Assembly: GCA_016840515.1 (NCBI GenBank)
Contig: JAEOSF010000037.1
Coordinates: 1-36,557 of the forward strand
DNA length: 36,557 bases
Source of the DNA: Candidatus Borrarchaeum yapensis
Lineage (GTDB): Archaea > Asgardarchaeota > Sifarchaeia > Borrarchaeales > Borrarchaeaceae
Reading direction: 5' to 3'
The translations under genes were made by a program, and so were the position numbers. Shown here in pieces: positions 8,291 to 15,663 of this stretch (position 1 is the first letter of the stretch; every line of letters begins with the position of its first letter). The notes beneath the pieces were generated by a model. That model made no database searches. It had not been told where the DNA came from and worked only from the letters and a program-made list of their open reading frames with translations.

Positions 8291-8471
8291 AAGCAAGAAA
8301 GCACCACAACTTCAGCGTGGTGTTTATATAGTGTGCTGGTCATACTCTTTATGAGTACCTACGGGGCGTAGGGATGTTAAGCCTGTGGAGATAAGACCTC
8401 CGTAACCCGTAAGGGGATCGAGTCTGTCGGAGAAGCAGGAAGCCTCGATGCTTTAGCACGAGGTAGCTCAC
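8291..8471 (+). mobile_element. tnpB-less IS200/IS605-like element, family A copy 2
   Basis: The 181-bp element runs from AAGCAAGAAAGCACCACAAC to GGTAGCTCAC and is nearly identical in its core to copy 1. Compared with copy 1 it lacks one 15-bp unit between two GCGTGGTG direct repeats near the left end. The right hairpin CCTCG...CGAGG encloses ATGCTTTAGCA. The final C (8471) is also part of the stop codon of the convergent GyrI-like gene. No coding capacity. Confidence 0.75.
8353..8471 (+). ncRNA. Putative omega RNA (reRNA) scaffold, copy 2
   Basis: Same conserved core as at 5175-5294. A guide continuing from 8472 would begin TATTCTGGTTTTGACATGAC, antisense to the 3' end of the GyrI-like gene. 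Expression is inferred, not shown. Confidence 0.45.
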
Positions 8472-9103
8472 TATTCTGGTTTTGACATGACGGGCTGTCT
8501 TATCACCGTCTTCCATTTCTCTTTTGGGGTTCGCCTCGGATCTGATAAATATATTTCATGGTGTTTTTCTATCAAGCCGTCGAACTCGTAGCCATTTTCT
8601 CGAATGAAAGTATGCAGTTTCTCGATTGTCGGGCCTTCAGCAGAATATGGACCTATATGCATTATCTGTGCTGATAATCCTTCGTGAAATCTCTCAAATC
8701 TAAGCTTAGGAAGAGCTGGTGGATTTTTCTTTTTCTCAACCTGTTCGATAACTTCCGTGATTAGAGTTTTTGTCACTTGTGTAGGCTGAACAATCATTGC
8801 AGTCCATTTCCACGTATCTTTATTGCCTTTAAGAAAATCATTCATGTCATCGGCCCACCAAAGACCTTCAAGTGGCATTACAACGTAGTCTTGTACTGGT
8901 TTTTTCTTTTTCACCATAAACTTCACCGTAAAACTAACACTGTAGAGTGCTTCAATTGCCTCTTTATATTCCTGTGCTGTATTTGGATCCCCTTGTCCAT
9001 CTATCATTAAAAATGACATGTCTGGGACGTCAACAAAGACGCATTCTTTTGTGGAAGGAAAGTATAAATGTTTTAGTTCCTTCTTTAAATCTTTTTTTGC
9101 CAT
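8471..9103 (-). CDS. GyrI-like small-molecule-binding domain protein
   Basis: A 210-residue protein of the GyrI-like/SHS2 superfamily (PF06445 type). Recognisable segments are FLMIDGQGDP near residue 31, the PLEGLWWADD strand-turn around residue 77, and the second repeat SAQIMHIGPYSAEGPTIEKL followed by EIYLSDPRRTPKEKWKTVIR, which is a family hallmark. Such proteins bind or hydrolyse hydrophobic compounds and often serve as sensors. It lies 15 bp downstream of a PadR-family regulator on the same strand, so the pair probably forms a drug-responsive operon. Its stop codon coincides with the right end of a mobile element, so the extreme C-terminus may have been altered. Confidence 0.88.
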   Translation of the reverse strand: MAKKDLKKELKHLYFPSTKECVFVDVPDMSFLMIDGQGDPNTAQEYKEAIEALYSVSFTVKFMVKKKKPVQDYVVMPLEGLWWADDMNDFLKGNKDTWKWTAMIVQPTQVTKTLITEVIEQVEKKKNPPALPKLRFERFHEGLSAQIMHIGPYSAEGPTIEKLHTFIRENGYEFDGLIEKHHEIYLSDPRRTPKEKWKTVIRQPVMSKPE

Positions 9104-9118
9104 ATATTTTACCTCTTT

Positions 9119-9667
9119 TCATTTTATAATATCTTCTTCTATAAATTTTACAAATAATTCAAGCCACAGCTTATCAGTTTTTAAATGAGCCAAAGGTCTG
9201 CTAAAAATCGCAGTTACAAAATACGGGGAATTATTTTCTTCATGTCGATAGTGTGCTTTTTCAAGAAAATTAATACTTTCTACTAAAGATCTTATATAGT
9301 TCTTTAAGCACTCAACGACAACTTCAGGTTGTAAAATTGGTATATGAGCTATACCAAGGTCAAGAGGAGAAATTAATTTTGCAGGTTTTGATAGCAATGT
9401 TTTGATTTTTTCATGCAAAACAGATACACCATCTTCTGTGATACTATAAACTCTCCTAGAGGGTTTCCCTTCAACATCTATCATCTTACTTTCGATTAGA
9501 CCTTTATCTTCTAATCGATTTAGAATATAGTAAATTGAAGAGAAACTAATATCCGTCCAAGCACGATATCCTCTTTCCTCTATTACTTTCTCAATTTCGT
9601 AGCCATAGCGGGATTTTTCAGCCAGTAATCCAAGTATAGCTGTTTCCCGATTCGTTATTCCGGTCAT
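9119..9667 (-). CDS. PadR-family transcriptional regulator
   Basis: A 182-residue regulator. The N-terminal winged helix-turn-helix (MTGITNRETAILGLLAEKSR, YGYEI, ISFSSIYYILNRLEDKGLI, GKPSRRVYSIT) is diagnostic for PadR. The C-terminal half is helical, as in the dimerisation domain of this family. PadR proteins usually repress their own operon and a linked stress or efflux gene and are released by phenolics or drugs. A 24-bp perfect palindrome at 9682-9705, 15 bp upstream of the start, is a natural operator. It is the first gene of a probable operon with the GyrI-like gene. Confidence 0.93.
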   Translation of the reverse strand: MTGITNRETAILGLLAEKSRYGYEIEKVIEERGYRAWTDISFSSIYYILNRLEDKGLIESKMIDVEGKPSRRVYSITEDGVSVLHEKIKTLLSKPAKLISPLDLGIAHIPILQPEVVVECLKNYIRSLVESINFLEKAHYRHEENNSPYFVTAIFSRPLAHLKTDKLWLELFVKFIEEDIIK

Positions 9668-9681
9668 TTGAATCCCGATTT

Positions 9682-9705
9682 TTATATTCTAGTACTAGAA
9701 TATAA
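9682..9705. promoter_or_regulatory. 24-bp perfect palindrome, probable PadR operator
   Basis: The centre TATTCTAGTACTAGAATA extends on both sides to a perfect 24-bp inverted repeat without spacer. It lies between padR (minus, starts 9667) and the disrupted DUF1284-like gene (plus, starts 9740). Its flanks include TATATT, so binding would cover TATA-like elements of one or both divergent promoters. A homodimeric winged-helix repressor is the expected ligand. Confidence 0.75.
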
Positions 9706-9739
9706 TCTTTATCTTCATAAATAGACCATGTATTGAAAT

Positions 9740-9916
9740 ATGTTATCAGAAAAAAAAGAAATAAAATTAAGGCCACATCACGTTTGGGGATTACATGACA
9801 TTCAGGAAAATACTGGGCACTATTATCTTCCCGAAGAAGAATATATAGCTAAATGGAGAGAGCAAGAAGGGGAAATCAAATACACTGAGAAATTGATATT
9901 GCATGGCAGAGATACA
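9740..9916 (+). pseudogene. DUF1284-like gene, 5' part, cut by mobile element
   Basis: The first 59 codons (MLSEKKEIKLRPHHVWGLHD ... LILHGRDT) carry the LRPHH motif near the start, as in the DUF1284 cysteine-containing family. At codon 60 the frame enters the right end of the family-A element (9917) and would run 20 codons into it before stopping. The 3' part of the gene is found beyond the element at 10236-10490. The gene is divergent from padR and shares its palindromic control region, so it may have been part of the same regulon. Confidence 0.65.
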
Positions 9917-10037
9917 GTGGGCTACCTCGTGTTAGAACATCGAGGCTTCCTGCTTCTACGACAGACTCGATCCCCTTGACGGGTTACGGAGGTCTTATCT
10001 CCACAGGCTTAACTTCCCTACGCCCCGTAGGTACCTT
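9917..10037 (-). ncRNA. Putative omega RNA (reRNA) scaffold, copy 3
   Basis: Same core as copies 1 and 2, on the minus strand. A guide continuing past 9917 would read TGTATCTCTGCCATGCAATA, antisense to the 5' half of the broken gene. The TCAC to CCAC change at the boundary may affect function. Confidence 0.4.
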
Positions 10038-10221
10038 TAACAATCGTGATGTGCTCAGACTAAGCACTTTGTTTGTTAATGTGTATCTGATCCCTCTAAT
10101 TGCCATTGATAACTTTGTTGTGCGACATATATAACAATTAGGGAGACTCATTGATGCAAGTGATGAAAGTGAACATTCTCATAATTCAATCATCACTATG
10201 AAGCAGTGGTATTTCTTGCTT
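9917..10221 (-). mobile_element. tnpB-less IS200/IS605-like element, family A copy 3, inside a gene
   Basis: Read on the minus strand it starts AAGCAAGAAATACCACTGC (10221) and ends GGTAGCCCAC (9917). The right 120 bp match copies 1 and 2 almost base for base, with a changed end (CCAC for TCAC). The left 185 bp are longer and mostly unlike the other two copies; no TnpA or TnpB fragment is recognised in them. The element separates the two halves of a DUF1284-like gene. Confidence 0.72.
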
Positions 10222-10235
10222 AGCTAATCTTATGA

Positions 10236-10490
10236 TTTCTTTTTGAAAATCCAGATTATGAGTTCACATATGTTGATGGAAAAACTGAAGTCGATACAAT
10301 CTGTATAGAATGCAATACTTTCGAGGAATGCCATAATCCCGAATGCGACTCATTTCACAACGCACATCGATGGGATAAAGATGCATTAACTGGAATGCCC
10401 TTTTTGAGAATGATGGAATTCGGAAAAAAATACAATCTGAATAAGTTCAATGAAATTCGAGATGTATTTTACAAAAGTGTAAGCAAATGA
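10236..10490 (+). pseudogene. DUF1284-like gene, 3' part
   Basis: After the element an open frame reads FLFENPDYEFTYVDGKTEVD, then ICIECNTFEECHNPECDSFH with five cysteines, and ends FYKSVSK before TGA at 10488-10490. The ICxxC...C pattern fits the C-terminal half of DUF1284-like proteins. An in-frame TGA at 10233-10235 sits between the element and this segment, so a simple excision at the proposed ends would not restore a clean frame. This suggests decay after insertion. No start codon with a ribosome binding site is evident, so independent translation is unlikely. Confidence 0.6.
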
Positions 10491-10584
10491 TAGACTCTGA
10501 AAAACAATCTCTCTTCTTTAAGAAAACATTTGATGACTTCTTGACGAAATAAGCGCTTACTTGTGATAGATTTTAAAATACGAG

Positions 10585-11115
10585 CTATATTGGCTTAACT
10601 GGTATCACATTCTTGATAATCTGTTTTGTTAATGTAAAAAAAGGTTTTTTCAAATTGATTCCACTTTTCGAAGATGTTTCAAAGAAGTATAAATCCCTTT
10701 CCATCGCAAAATTGCGTCCTTCTTCTTCTTTAACAACCCTGAAATCTTCAAGATCCTTCTTTGTTGCAACTAAAACAATTGGAATGTTTCCGCAATAATT
10801 CTCAACATTTCTAATCCACTTTGGAACATTCTCAAAGGATGCTCTTTGTGTTATATCATAGCAGCAGAGAGCCCCAAGGGCCCCTCGATAATAAATTGGG
10901 CTCACATACTGAAAGCGCTCCTGACCTCCAGTATCCCAGATCTGCAGTTTAATTATTTTCTGCTTTATTTTGAGAAATTTTACTGAAAGATCTACGCCTA
11001 ATGTCATTTTGTATTTTGACTGAAATTTTCCTGTAATAAGTTTTTGTGTAAGCGTTGTTTTTCCTACTGCGCCGTCCCCGACGACAATAACTTTAAAAAG
11101 ATAATCCATTGTCAT
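10585..11115 (-). CDS. Rab/Ras-type small GTPase (third copy, TKKD variant)
   Basis: A 176-residue small GTPase: GDGAVGKTT (13-21), switch-I Thr38 with LGVDLS, DTGGQE (61-66), and ETSSK (146-150). The G4 motif is TKKD (118-121) instead of NKxD; eukaryotic Rac proteins also have TKxD, so guanine binding is probably kept. Switch II has Gly63 where the other two GTPases have Ala. The C-terminus is short (NVIPVKPI), with no prenylation cysteine and no Trp-Trp tail. It is clearly a different subfamily from the pair at 85-1298. Start may be Met1 or Met3. Confidence 0.94.
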   Translation of the reverse strand: MTMDYLFKVIVVGDGAVGKTTLTQKLITGKFQSKYKMTLGVDLSVKFLKIKQKIIKLQIWDTGGQERFQYVSPIYYRGALGALCCYDITQRASFENVPKWIRNVENYCGNIPIVLVATKKDLEDFRVVKEEEGRNFAMERDLYFFETSSKSGINLKKPFFTLTKQIIKNVIPVKPI

Positions 11116-11340
11116 TGAAATTCCCTATTAGAGCAATTTCTATAAGTTTATCATCGAGTTTTTGTCTTTAACTCAATTATAAGCTACAGTCAACTATAGA
11201 TTTCTAGCATATTTTTTTATCAATAATTCTATAATTAACTACCTTATAAATGAGAATATATATTTTCTGAGAGAAATCTCAACAATAACTGACATACTTG
11301 CAACAATTATGAAAACTCTATTAATTCTGCACCTTAAAAT
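11116..11340. other. Intergenic, no gene seen
   Basis: AT-rich spacer between two minus-strand genes; presumably contains the GTPase promoter. A run of AT-rich palindrome-like sequence is present, but nothing specific was recognised. Confidence 0.4.
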
Positions 11341-11796
11341 CTAGATATCTTTATCTTCTTCAAATCGTTCTTCTTTTAAGGTTTTAATGGTCAGAATATG
11401 TGCTGTAACTCCAACAGCTATTATAATTAAGAGTATCTGCACTATCAGAAGGTTTACAACAAAATATATTGAAAATCCTATAGTAAGCCACAAAAATGAT
11501 ATAGATAGAAGTTTTACTTTGAGAGGGATACCTACTCCTTCGTAATAATTTCGAATATAACTACCAAACCATTTATTGTTAATTAGCCAAGAGTATAATC
11601 TTTTTGAACTTCTAAAATAGCAGTAGGCAGCAATTAAAAGAAATGGCGTTGTAGGTAAAAGTGGTATAAAGACTCCAATAATTCCAATTCCTAAGGAAAG
11701 AGTTCCAGTAACAACTAATACACCTTTAAACATCTTCTGTCTCAATGTTAAGATCTGAATGGCATCATTACTTTGATTTTCTTCATTGTAATCCAT
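11341..11796 (-). CDS. DUF454 (YbaN-like) inner membrane protein
   Basis: A 151-residue membrane protein. The segment GTLSLGIGIIGVFIPLLPTT followed by PFLLIAAYCYFRSSKRLYSW is the signature of DUF454/YbaN (PF04304), and the conserved FGSYIRNYYEGVGIP follows. Two more hydrophobic segments lie near residues 95-130, giving about four membrane helices. N- and C-termini are charged and probably cytoplasmic. Function of the family is unknown. It lies 25 bp downstream of the radical SAM gene on the same strand and may be co-transcribed with it. Confidence 0.88.
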   Translation of the reverse strand: MDYNEENQSNDAIQILTLRQKMFKGVLVVTGTLSLGIGIIGVFIPLLPTTPFLLIAAYCYFRSSKRLYSWLINNKWFGSYIRNYYEGVGIPLKVKLLSISFLWLTIGFSIYFVVNLLIVQILLIIIAVGVTAHILTIKTLKEERFEEDKDI

Positions 11797-11821
11797 AGTT
11801 CCACCATCATTTTAAGTAATC

Positions 11822-13111
11822 CTATAATTCTCCAGTTTTCATATAGTTTTCAATCTTTTTGGCGATTTTTTCTTGCTCTCTCCAATTTCCATAGACAATA
11901 TCTTTTGAAAGCAATTTTTTTATCATTTTTCTAATATTTTTATCTATTTTCCCTGCCGGTTTTTTTGCAAAAGGTGTAAGCGGTAAAGGCATAAAGGTAT
12001 GTGCATGAATTCTTACTTTTCCATTACCCATCTTTAATAGTTCACTCATAGTTTTTATTGTAAGTTCAATATCATCTTCAGTTTCTTCTGGCAATCCAAA
12101 AACAAAATCGACATTAGCTTTAAGTCCCTTTCTAACTGTTAACTCCACGGCAGCGTACACATCTTTAACGGAATGACCTCTGTGGCACAAGTCTAAAATT
12201 CTTTGACTACCTGATTGAGCCCCAATAATCAAGTTATCATTGTTTGCATACTTGAGAACCAAATTTATAGTTTCCTCGTTCACATGCTCAGGTCTGACCT
12301 CTGATGGGAAGCTTCCTATGAAGATACTTCCTGGATCAAAGATTTCTTTCGTTTTAATGAGCAACTTCTCTAGCTGGGTTATATTCAGACTTTTTCCATC
12401 TGGAGAACCGTAAGAAAACGCACTCGGCGAAATAAACCTAAGAAATGTTAAATTTCTATTTTTCATAATTTTTACATATTTACAAATAGTTTCGACACTT
12501 CTATGCCTTATTTGACTGCCAAAGAGGTATGGTGTTTGACAGAAATAGCAAAAATAGGGGCAGCCTCTCGTTATTTCGATGTAACCAAACTTATTATGCT
12601 TGACGGCAAAAGGCGGATAGCTGTCTAACTCAATGAGTGCCCTTCGACCGGTATAATGATATTCGCCATCATCGTTAATATAAGCAATTCCTTTTACTGT
12701 TTTATAATCTTCATTTTTATCGATCTTTTGTAACAGTTCGATTAATGTTTCTTCTCCTTCCCCTCTTACAACTAAATCGAATCCCAATTTTTTTAATGTT
12801 CCCATCGGGTCTCCAGTCGGGTGAGGACCCCCTGTTATATATAGGAGCTTGTTACTGTATGTCTCTCTCAATTTTCTGTTTAATCTATAAGTATCCCATA
12901 GTTGAGGTGTACAAAATGAAATTGCAAAAATCACCTTTTCATGTTTCTTGATGATATTTTTTAATTCTGATATCAATTCATTTTCGCGGCTTATGAAATA
13001 GATACTGAAATTATCAAAATACTCCTTTGTCTCAAGAGCCCCTACTAATGCATTAAAACTAAACCTGGTGTGTTTAGTATAATACAGAACTAAAGCCATG
13101 TTTTTTTCCAT
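11822..13111 (-). CDS. B12-binding domain radical SAM protein
   Basis: A 429-residue enzyme. The N-terminal 160 residues form a Rossmann-like cobalamin-binding region, with GGPHPTGDP at 94-102 and [12 protein letters not shown] at 112-123. The radical SAM core starts with [10 protein letters not shown], giving C184-x3-C188-x2-C191, which ligates the 4Fe-4S cluster. Downstream segments [12 protein letters not shown] and [15 protein letters not shown] are typical of the group. It resembles the archaeal families modelled as TIGR04013/TIGR04014. The [14 protein letters not shown] segment is also characteristic. The B12 domain lacks the DxHxxG motif, as is common here. Substrate unknown. Start could be Met1 or Met5. 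Confidence 0.9.
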   Translation of the reverse strand: MEKNMALVLYYTKHTRFSFNALVGALETKEYFDNFSIYFISRENELISELKNIIKKHEKVIFAISFCTPQLWDTYRLNRKLRETYSNKLLYITGGPHPTGDPMGTLKKLGFDLVVRGEGEETLIELLQKIDKNEDYKTVKGIAYINDDGEYHYTGRRALIELDSYPPFAVKHNKFGYIEITRGCPYFCYFCQTPYLFGSQIRHRSVETICKYVKIMKNRNLTFLRFISPSAFSYGSPDGKSLNITQLEKLLIKTKEIFDPGSIFIGSFPSEVRPEHVNEETINLVLKYANNDNLIIGAQSGSQRILDLCHRGHSVKDVYAAVELTVRKGLKANVDFVFGLPEETEDDIELTIKTMSELLKMGNGKVRIHAHTFMPLPLTPFAKKPAGKIDKNIRKMIKKLLSKDIVYGNWREQEKIAKKIENYMKTGEL

Positions 13112-13217
13112 AATGAGTCATCCTTTTTCGAGTTGCAGCGTTCAGTTGTAAACGATCGACAGAACAAGATTCTTAATCTTAAATTTTGCTGCCAAAGTTT
13201 GAAAGCATGTGCTTTGT

Positions 13218-14258
13218 TCAACCATGATATACTTTTCTAACTGGCCAAGAGATTTCGATTCCTTCTTCGTCATATCTTGCTTTAAGTTCCTTTATGAATT
13301 CATGTATAATGTAGGCTCTTACCCCAAAAGAATCGATTTTTAAAAACACTCTAAAATTAATGTTTGAGTCACCGAAGGTGTGGTACCTTATAAGAGGGTC
13401 AAAGTCTCTAGCTGCTCCTGGTGCTGTTTTTTGAATCCATCTTGCAACATCTTGCGTCACTTCCTCAACCTTTTTCAAATTTGACCCATAGGCGACACCA
13501 CATTCTACGATAACTAGCATTGCGGGTACTGGTAGTGCGTAGTTTATAATTATGTTTTCAACGAGTTTTGAATTAGGGACAATGATAATTGTATTTAGTA
13601 ATGTTCTAACTCTTGTTGATCTCCATCCAATGTCTACCACATATCCTGTTATGTTACCTTCCAGTTCAATGAAGTCGCCAATTTTAATTGGTCTGTCTGA
13701 AATAAGATGTAGACCTGCAAAAAAGTTAGAGAGCGTGTTTTGAAGCGCAAGACCAACGGCTAAACTGGCTATACCTAAAGTAGCTATAAAAGGGGTTATT
13801 TCGATATTGAAATGACTGAGAATAATCAAAAGAGCAATTAAATAGACAGTAATACTGACTATTCTATTAATGATGTCAGGTATCGCTTCGAACTTTTTTT
13901 GAACTTTGAGCCAGTGACGTATTAAAATCGTTAATATTCTAGAAAAAAGCAGTGCGATAATTAATACAATCAATACGTAAGATATTATGTCCAACCATAA
14001 AACGTATGGATCTTGAAGTAAAAAGGATTTTATAATAAAATACGCACTGGCAAGAATAATAACAATGTATACTTGCTTCATTATAGAATTCAATAGAGGC
14101 TCATAAAAAGGTTTTTCAGGCGTTTTCTTTTTTACATACTTTTTTAAAACCGAATGGATAAGCACGGTAATTATCAGAGCACCTAATAAGATCAAAAATA
14201 ATTGAAAATATTCATTACTCAATAATTCATTTAATTGGAGCATGTCTTCATGGTCCAA
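13218..14258 (-). CDS. Small-conductance mechanosensitive channel, MscS family
   Basis: A 346-residue membrane protein with about five hydrophobic segments (near 17-37, 62-79, 89-113, 132-149, 157-185). The last is the pore-lining helix with small residues (TLGIASLAVGLALQNTLSNF). It is followed by FAGLHLISDRPIKIGDFIEL and GWRSTRVRTL...IIVPNS, the MscS beta-domain signature. The cytoplasmic alpha-beta domain ends near EEGIEISWPVRKVY. It opens under membrane tension to release solutes during osmotic downshock. It starts 3 bp from a divergent small frame at 14261. Confidence 0.95.
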   Translation of the reverse strand: MDHEDMLQLNELLSNEYFQLFLILLGALIITVLIHSVLKKYVKKKTPEKPFYEPLLNSIMKQVYIVIILASAYFIIKSFLLQDPYVLWLDIISYVLIVLIIALLFSRILTILIRHWLKVQKKFEAIPDIINRIVSITVYLIALLIILSHFNIEITPFIATLGIASLAVGLALQNTLSNFFAGLHLISDRPIKIGDFIELEGNITGYVVDIGWRSTRVRTLLNTIIIVPNSKLVENIIINYALPVPAMLVIVECGVAYGSNLKKVEEVTQDVARWIQKTAPGAARDFDPLIRYHTFGDSNINFRVFLKIDSFGVRAYIIHEFIKELKARYDEEGIEISWPVRKVYHG

Positions 14259-14260
14259 CT

Positions 14261-14407
14261 ATGATTATTAAAAGTTTATCGATCCTACGCAAGGAGTTTA
14301 TAATCGAGACACAAGGCTTAGATTTTGATATAATACTTGAAATCAAGGATAAGGAGAAAAGCGCGCTGAAAGCATTCAGATTGTTAAGAGGCGCGAAAAG
14401 ACTATGA
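14261..14407 (+). pseudogene. Possible UvdE-like remnant (C-terminal fragment)
   Basis: A 48-codon open frame from ATG 14261 to TGA 14407. The stretch DFDIILEIKDKEKSALKAFR resembles the C-terminal end of UV damage endonuclease (UvdE/UvsE), where a D(V/I)MLE(A/V)KDKE motif supplies metal ligands in a TIM barrel. The remaining 250 or so residues of that enzyme are absent; the upstream DNA encodes MscS on the other strand. It is probably a leftover from a deletion. The similarity is judged by eye over about 25 residues, so a chance match or a small novel gene is possible. Confidence 0.4.
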
Positions 14408-14432
14408 CTAAGAGGCGGTAAGGGACGTTAAA

Positions 14433-15011
14433 ATGAAACGGTTTGTTAGACCTAATATAGTTGTAAGTAAATGTCTAGGATTTGCCGCATGCCGTTGGAA
14501 TGCTGAGATAATTCAAACAAACGTTATTAAAGAATTGGAACCCTATGTGAATTTCATTCCTGTGTGTCCAGAGGTTGAAATTAGTTTAGGAGTTCCTCGT
14601 GATCCAATACTAATTGTCTCTATAAAAGGTGAAGAGAAGCTTATACAGCATACAAGTGGAAATGATCTAACAGAAAAGATGCTTACATTTACAGAGTCAT
14701 TTTTATCTTCCTTGGATGACATTGATGGTTTTATCTTAAAAAGTCGATCTCCTTCATGTGGTATTCAAGATGTAAAGATCTATCCAAGTCTAGAAAAAGC
14801 TGACCCAATAAGTTGTAATAATTCGGGATTTTTTGGAAGAAGAGTTCTTGAAATGTTTTCTGATTTACCGATAGAAGATGATTGTCAACTAAATGACATT
14901 AAAATAAGACAGCATTTTCTAAGAGAACTTTTTACCCGTGCTTGTTTTCGTGAAGGTGAAAATTCTAACAAAATAGAAGAATTTGTGAAAGACATCTTCA
15001 AGAATGAGTAA
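14433..15011 (+). CDS. DUF523 (TudS-like) protein
   Basis: A 192-residue protein of the DUF523 family (PF04463). Conserved cysteines occur at C14 (VSKCLG), C45 (VCPEVEISLGVPRDPI) and C109 (SRSPSCGI). In the thiouracil desulfurase TudS three equivalent cysteines bind a 4Fe-4S cluster used for desulfuration of thiolated nucleobases. C20 is an extra cysteine. Many relatives are fused to a C-terminal DUF1722; here the protein stops soon after the LPIEDDCQLNDIKIRQHFLR linker, so it is the short form. Reaction here is inferred from TudS. Confidence 0.85.
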   Translation: MKRFVRPNIVVSKCLGFAACRWNAEIIQTNVIKELEPYVNFIPVCPEVEISLGVPRDPILIVSIKGEEKLIQHTSGNDLTEKMLTFTESFLSSLDDIDGFILKSRSPSCGIQDVKIYPSLEKADPISCNNSGFFGRRVLEMFSDLPIEDDCQLNDIKIRQHFLRELFTRACFREGENSNKIEEFVKDIFKNE

Positions 15012-15088
15012 CCGATGTGTCTGCATAGCAAATTTAAAAAGGTAATCGAGCTGGTTTATCATTATCCTAAATAGGAGGGGATTAGTTT

Positions 15089-15628
15089 ATGATGCCAATC
15101 GGTCCTTTAATGATTGAACACAGACTTATTGAACGTATAGTTCCTGTACTTAAAGAAGAACTCCGCAGAATTAACGAAACAAATGAAGTGAATCCTGTTT
15201 TAATTGAAATTGCAGTTGATTTTTTTAGGACATATGCCGATAGAACCCATCATGGTAAAGAGGAGGATATTCTTTTTAGAGAACTTAAAAAAAAGCAACT
15301 CTCACCTGAACATCAGAAAATCATGGATGAATTAGTAGAAGAACATATTAATGCTAGAAAAACTGTCGGTAATTTGCTTAAAGCAAAAGATAGTTATATA
15401 CAGGGCAATAAAAAAGCGTTAAAAGACGTTATAGATCGTTTAAGTGATCTTATTGGGCTTTATCCTGCTCATATTAAGAAAGAAGACAAGCAGTTTTTCA
15501 TCCCTGTTATGAAATATTTTAGTAAGCAAGAACAAGACGATATGCTTCAGGAATCTTGGGAATTCGACAGAAAAATGATACATGAAAAATATAAGAATAT
15601 TGTTGAAAAACTTGAAGATGCAGGCTAA
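15089..15628 (+). CDS. Hemerythrin-like HHE domain protein
   Basis: A 179-residue four-helix protein with a hemerythrin pattern. Candidate iron ligands are His11 (MIEHRLIE), His54/His55 with Glu58 (RTHHGKEEDILF), His86 (EEHINAR), and His128 with Glu132 (PAHIKKEDKQFF). The HHGKEE(D/E)xLF and PxHIxKED(K/R)xF motifs are those of a common archaeal/bacterial HHE subfamily thought to bind O2, NO or sense redox. A strong TAGGAGGGGA ribosome binding site lies just upstream. It sits 77 bp after the DUF523 gene on the same strand. Confidence 0.92.
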   Translation: MMPIGPLMIEHRLIERIVPVLKEELRRINETNEVNPVLIEIAVDFFRTYADRTHHGKEEDILFRELKKKQLSPEHQKIMDELVEEHINARKTVGNLLKAKDSYIQGNKKALKDVIDRLSDLIGLYPAHIKKEDKQFFIPVMKYFSKQEQDDMLQESWEFDRKMIHEKYKNIVEKLEDAG

Positions 15629-15663
15629 TCACGTACAACTCCAAAATGAAATCTGTTACATGG

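Noticed and set aside
10487..10549. Short frame overlapping the end of the split DUF1284-like gene (MIDSEKQSLFFKKTFDDFL)
   Set aside because: Only about 20 codons, no similarity and no ribosome binding site; possibly a frameshifted tail but not supportable.
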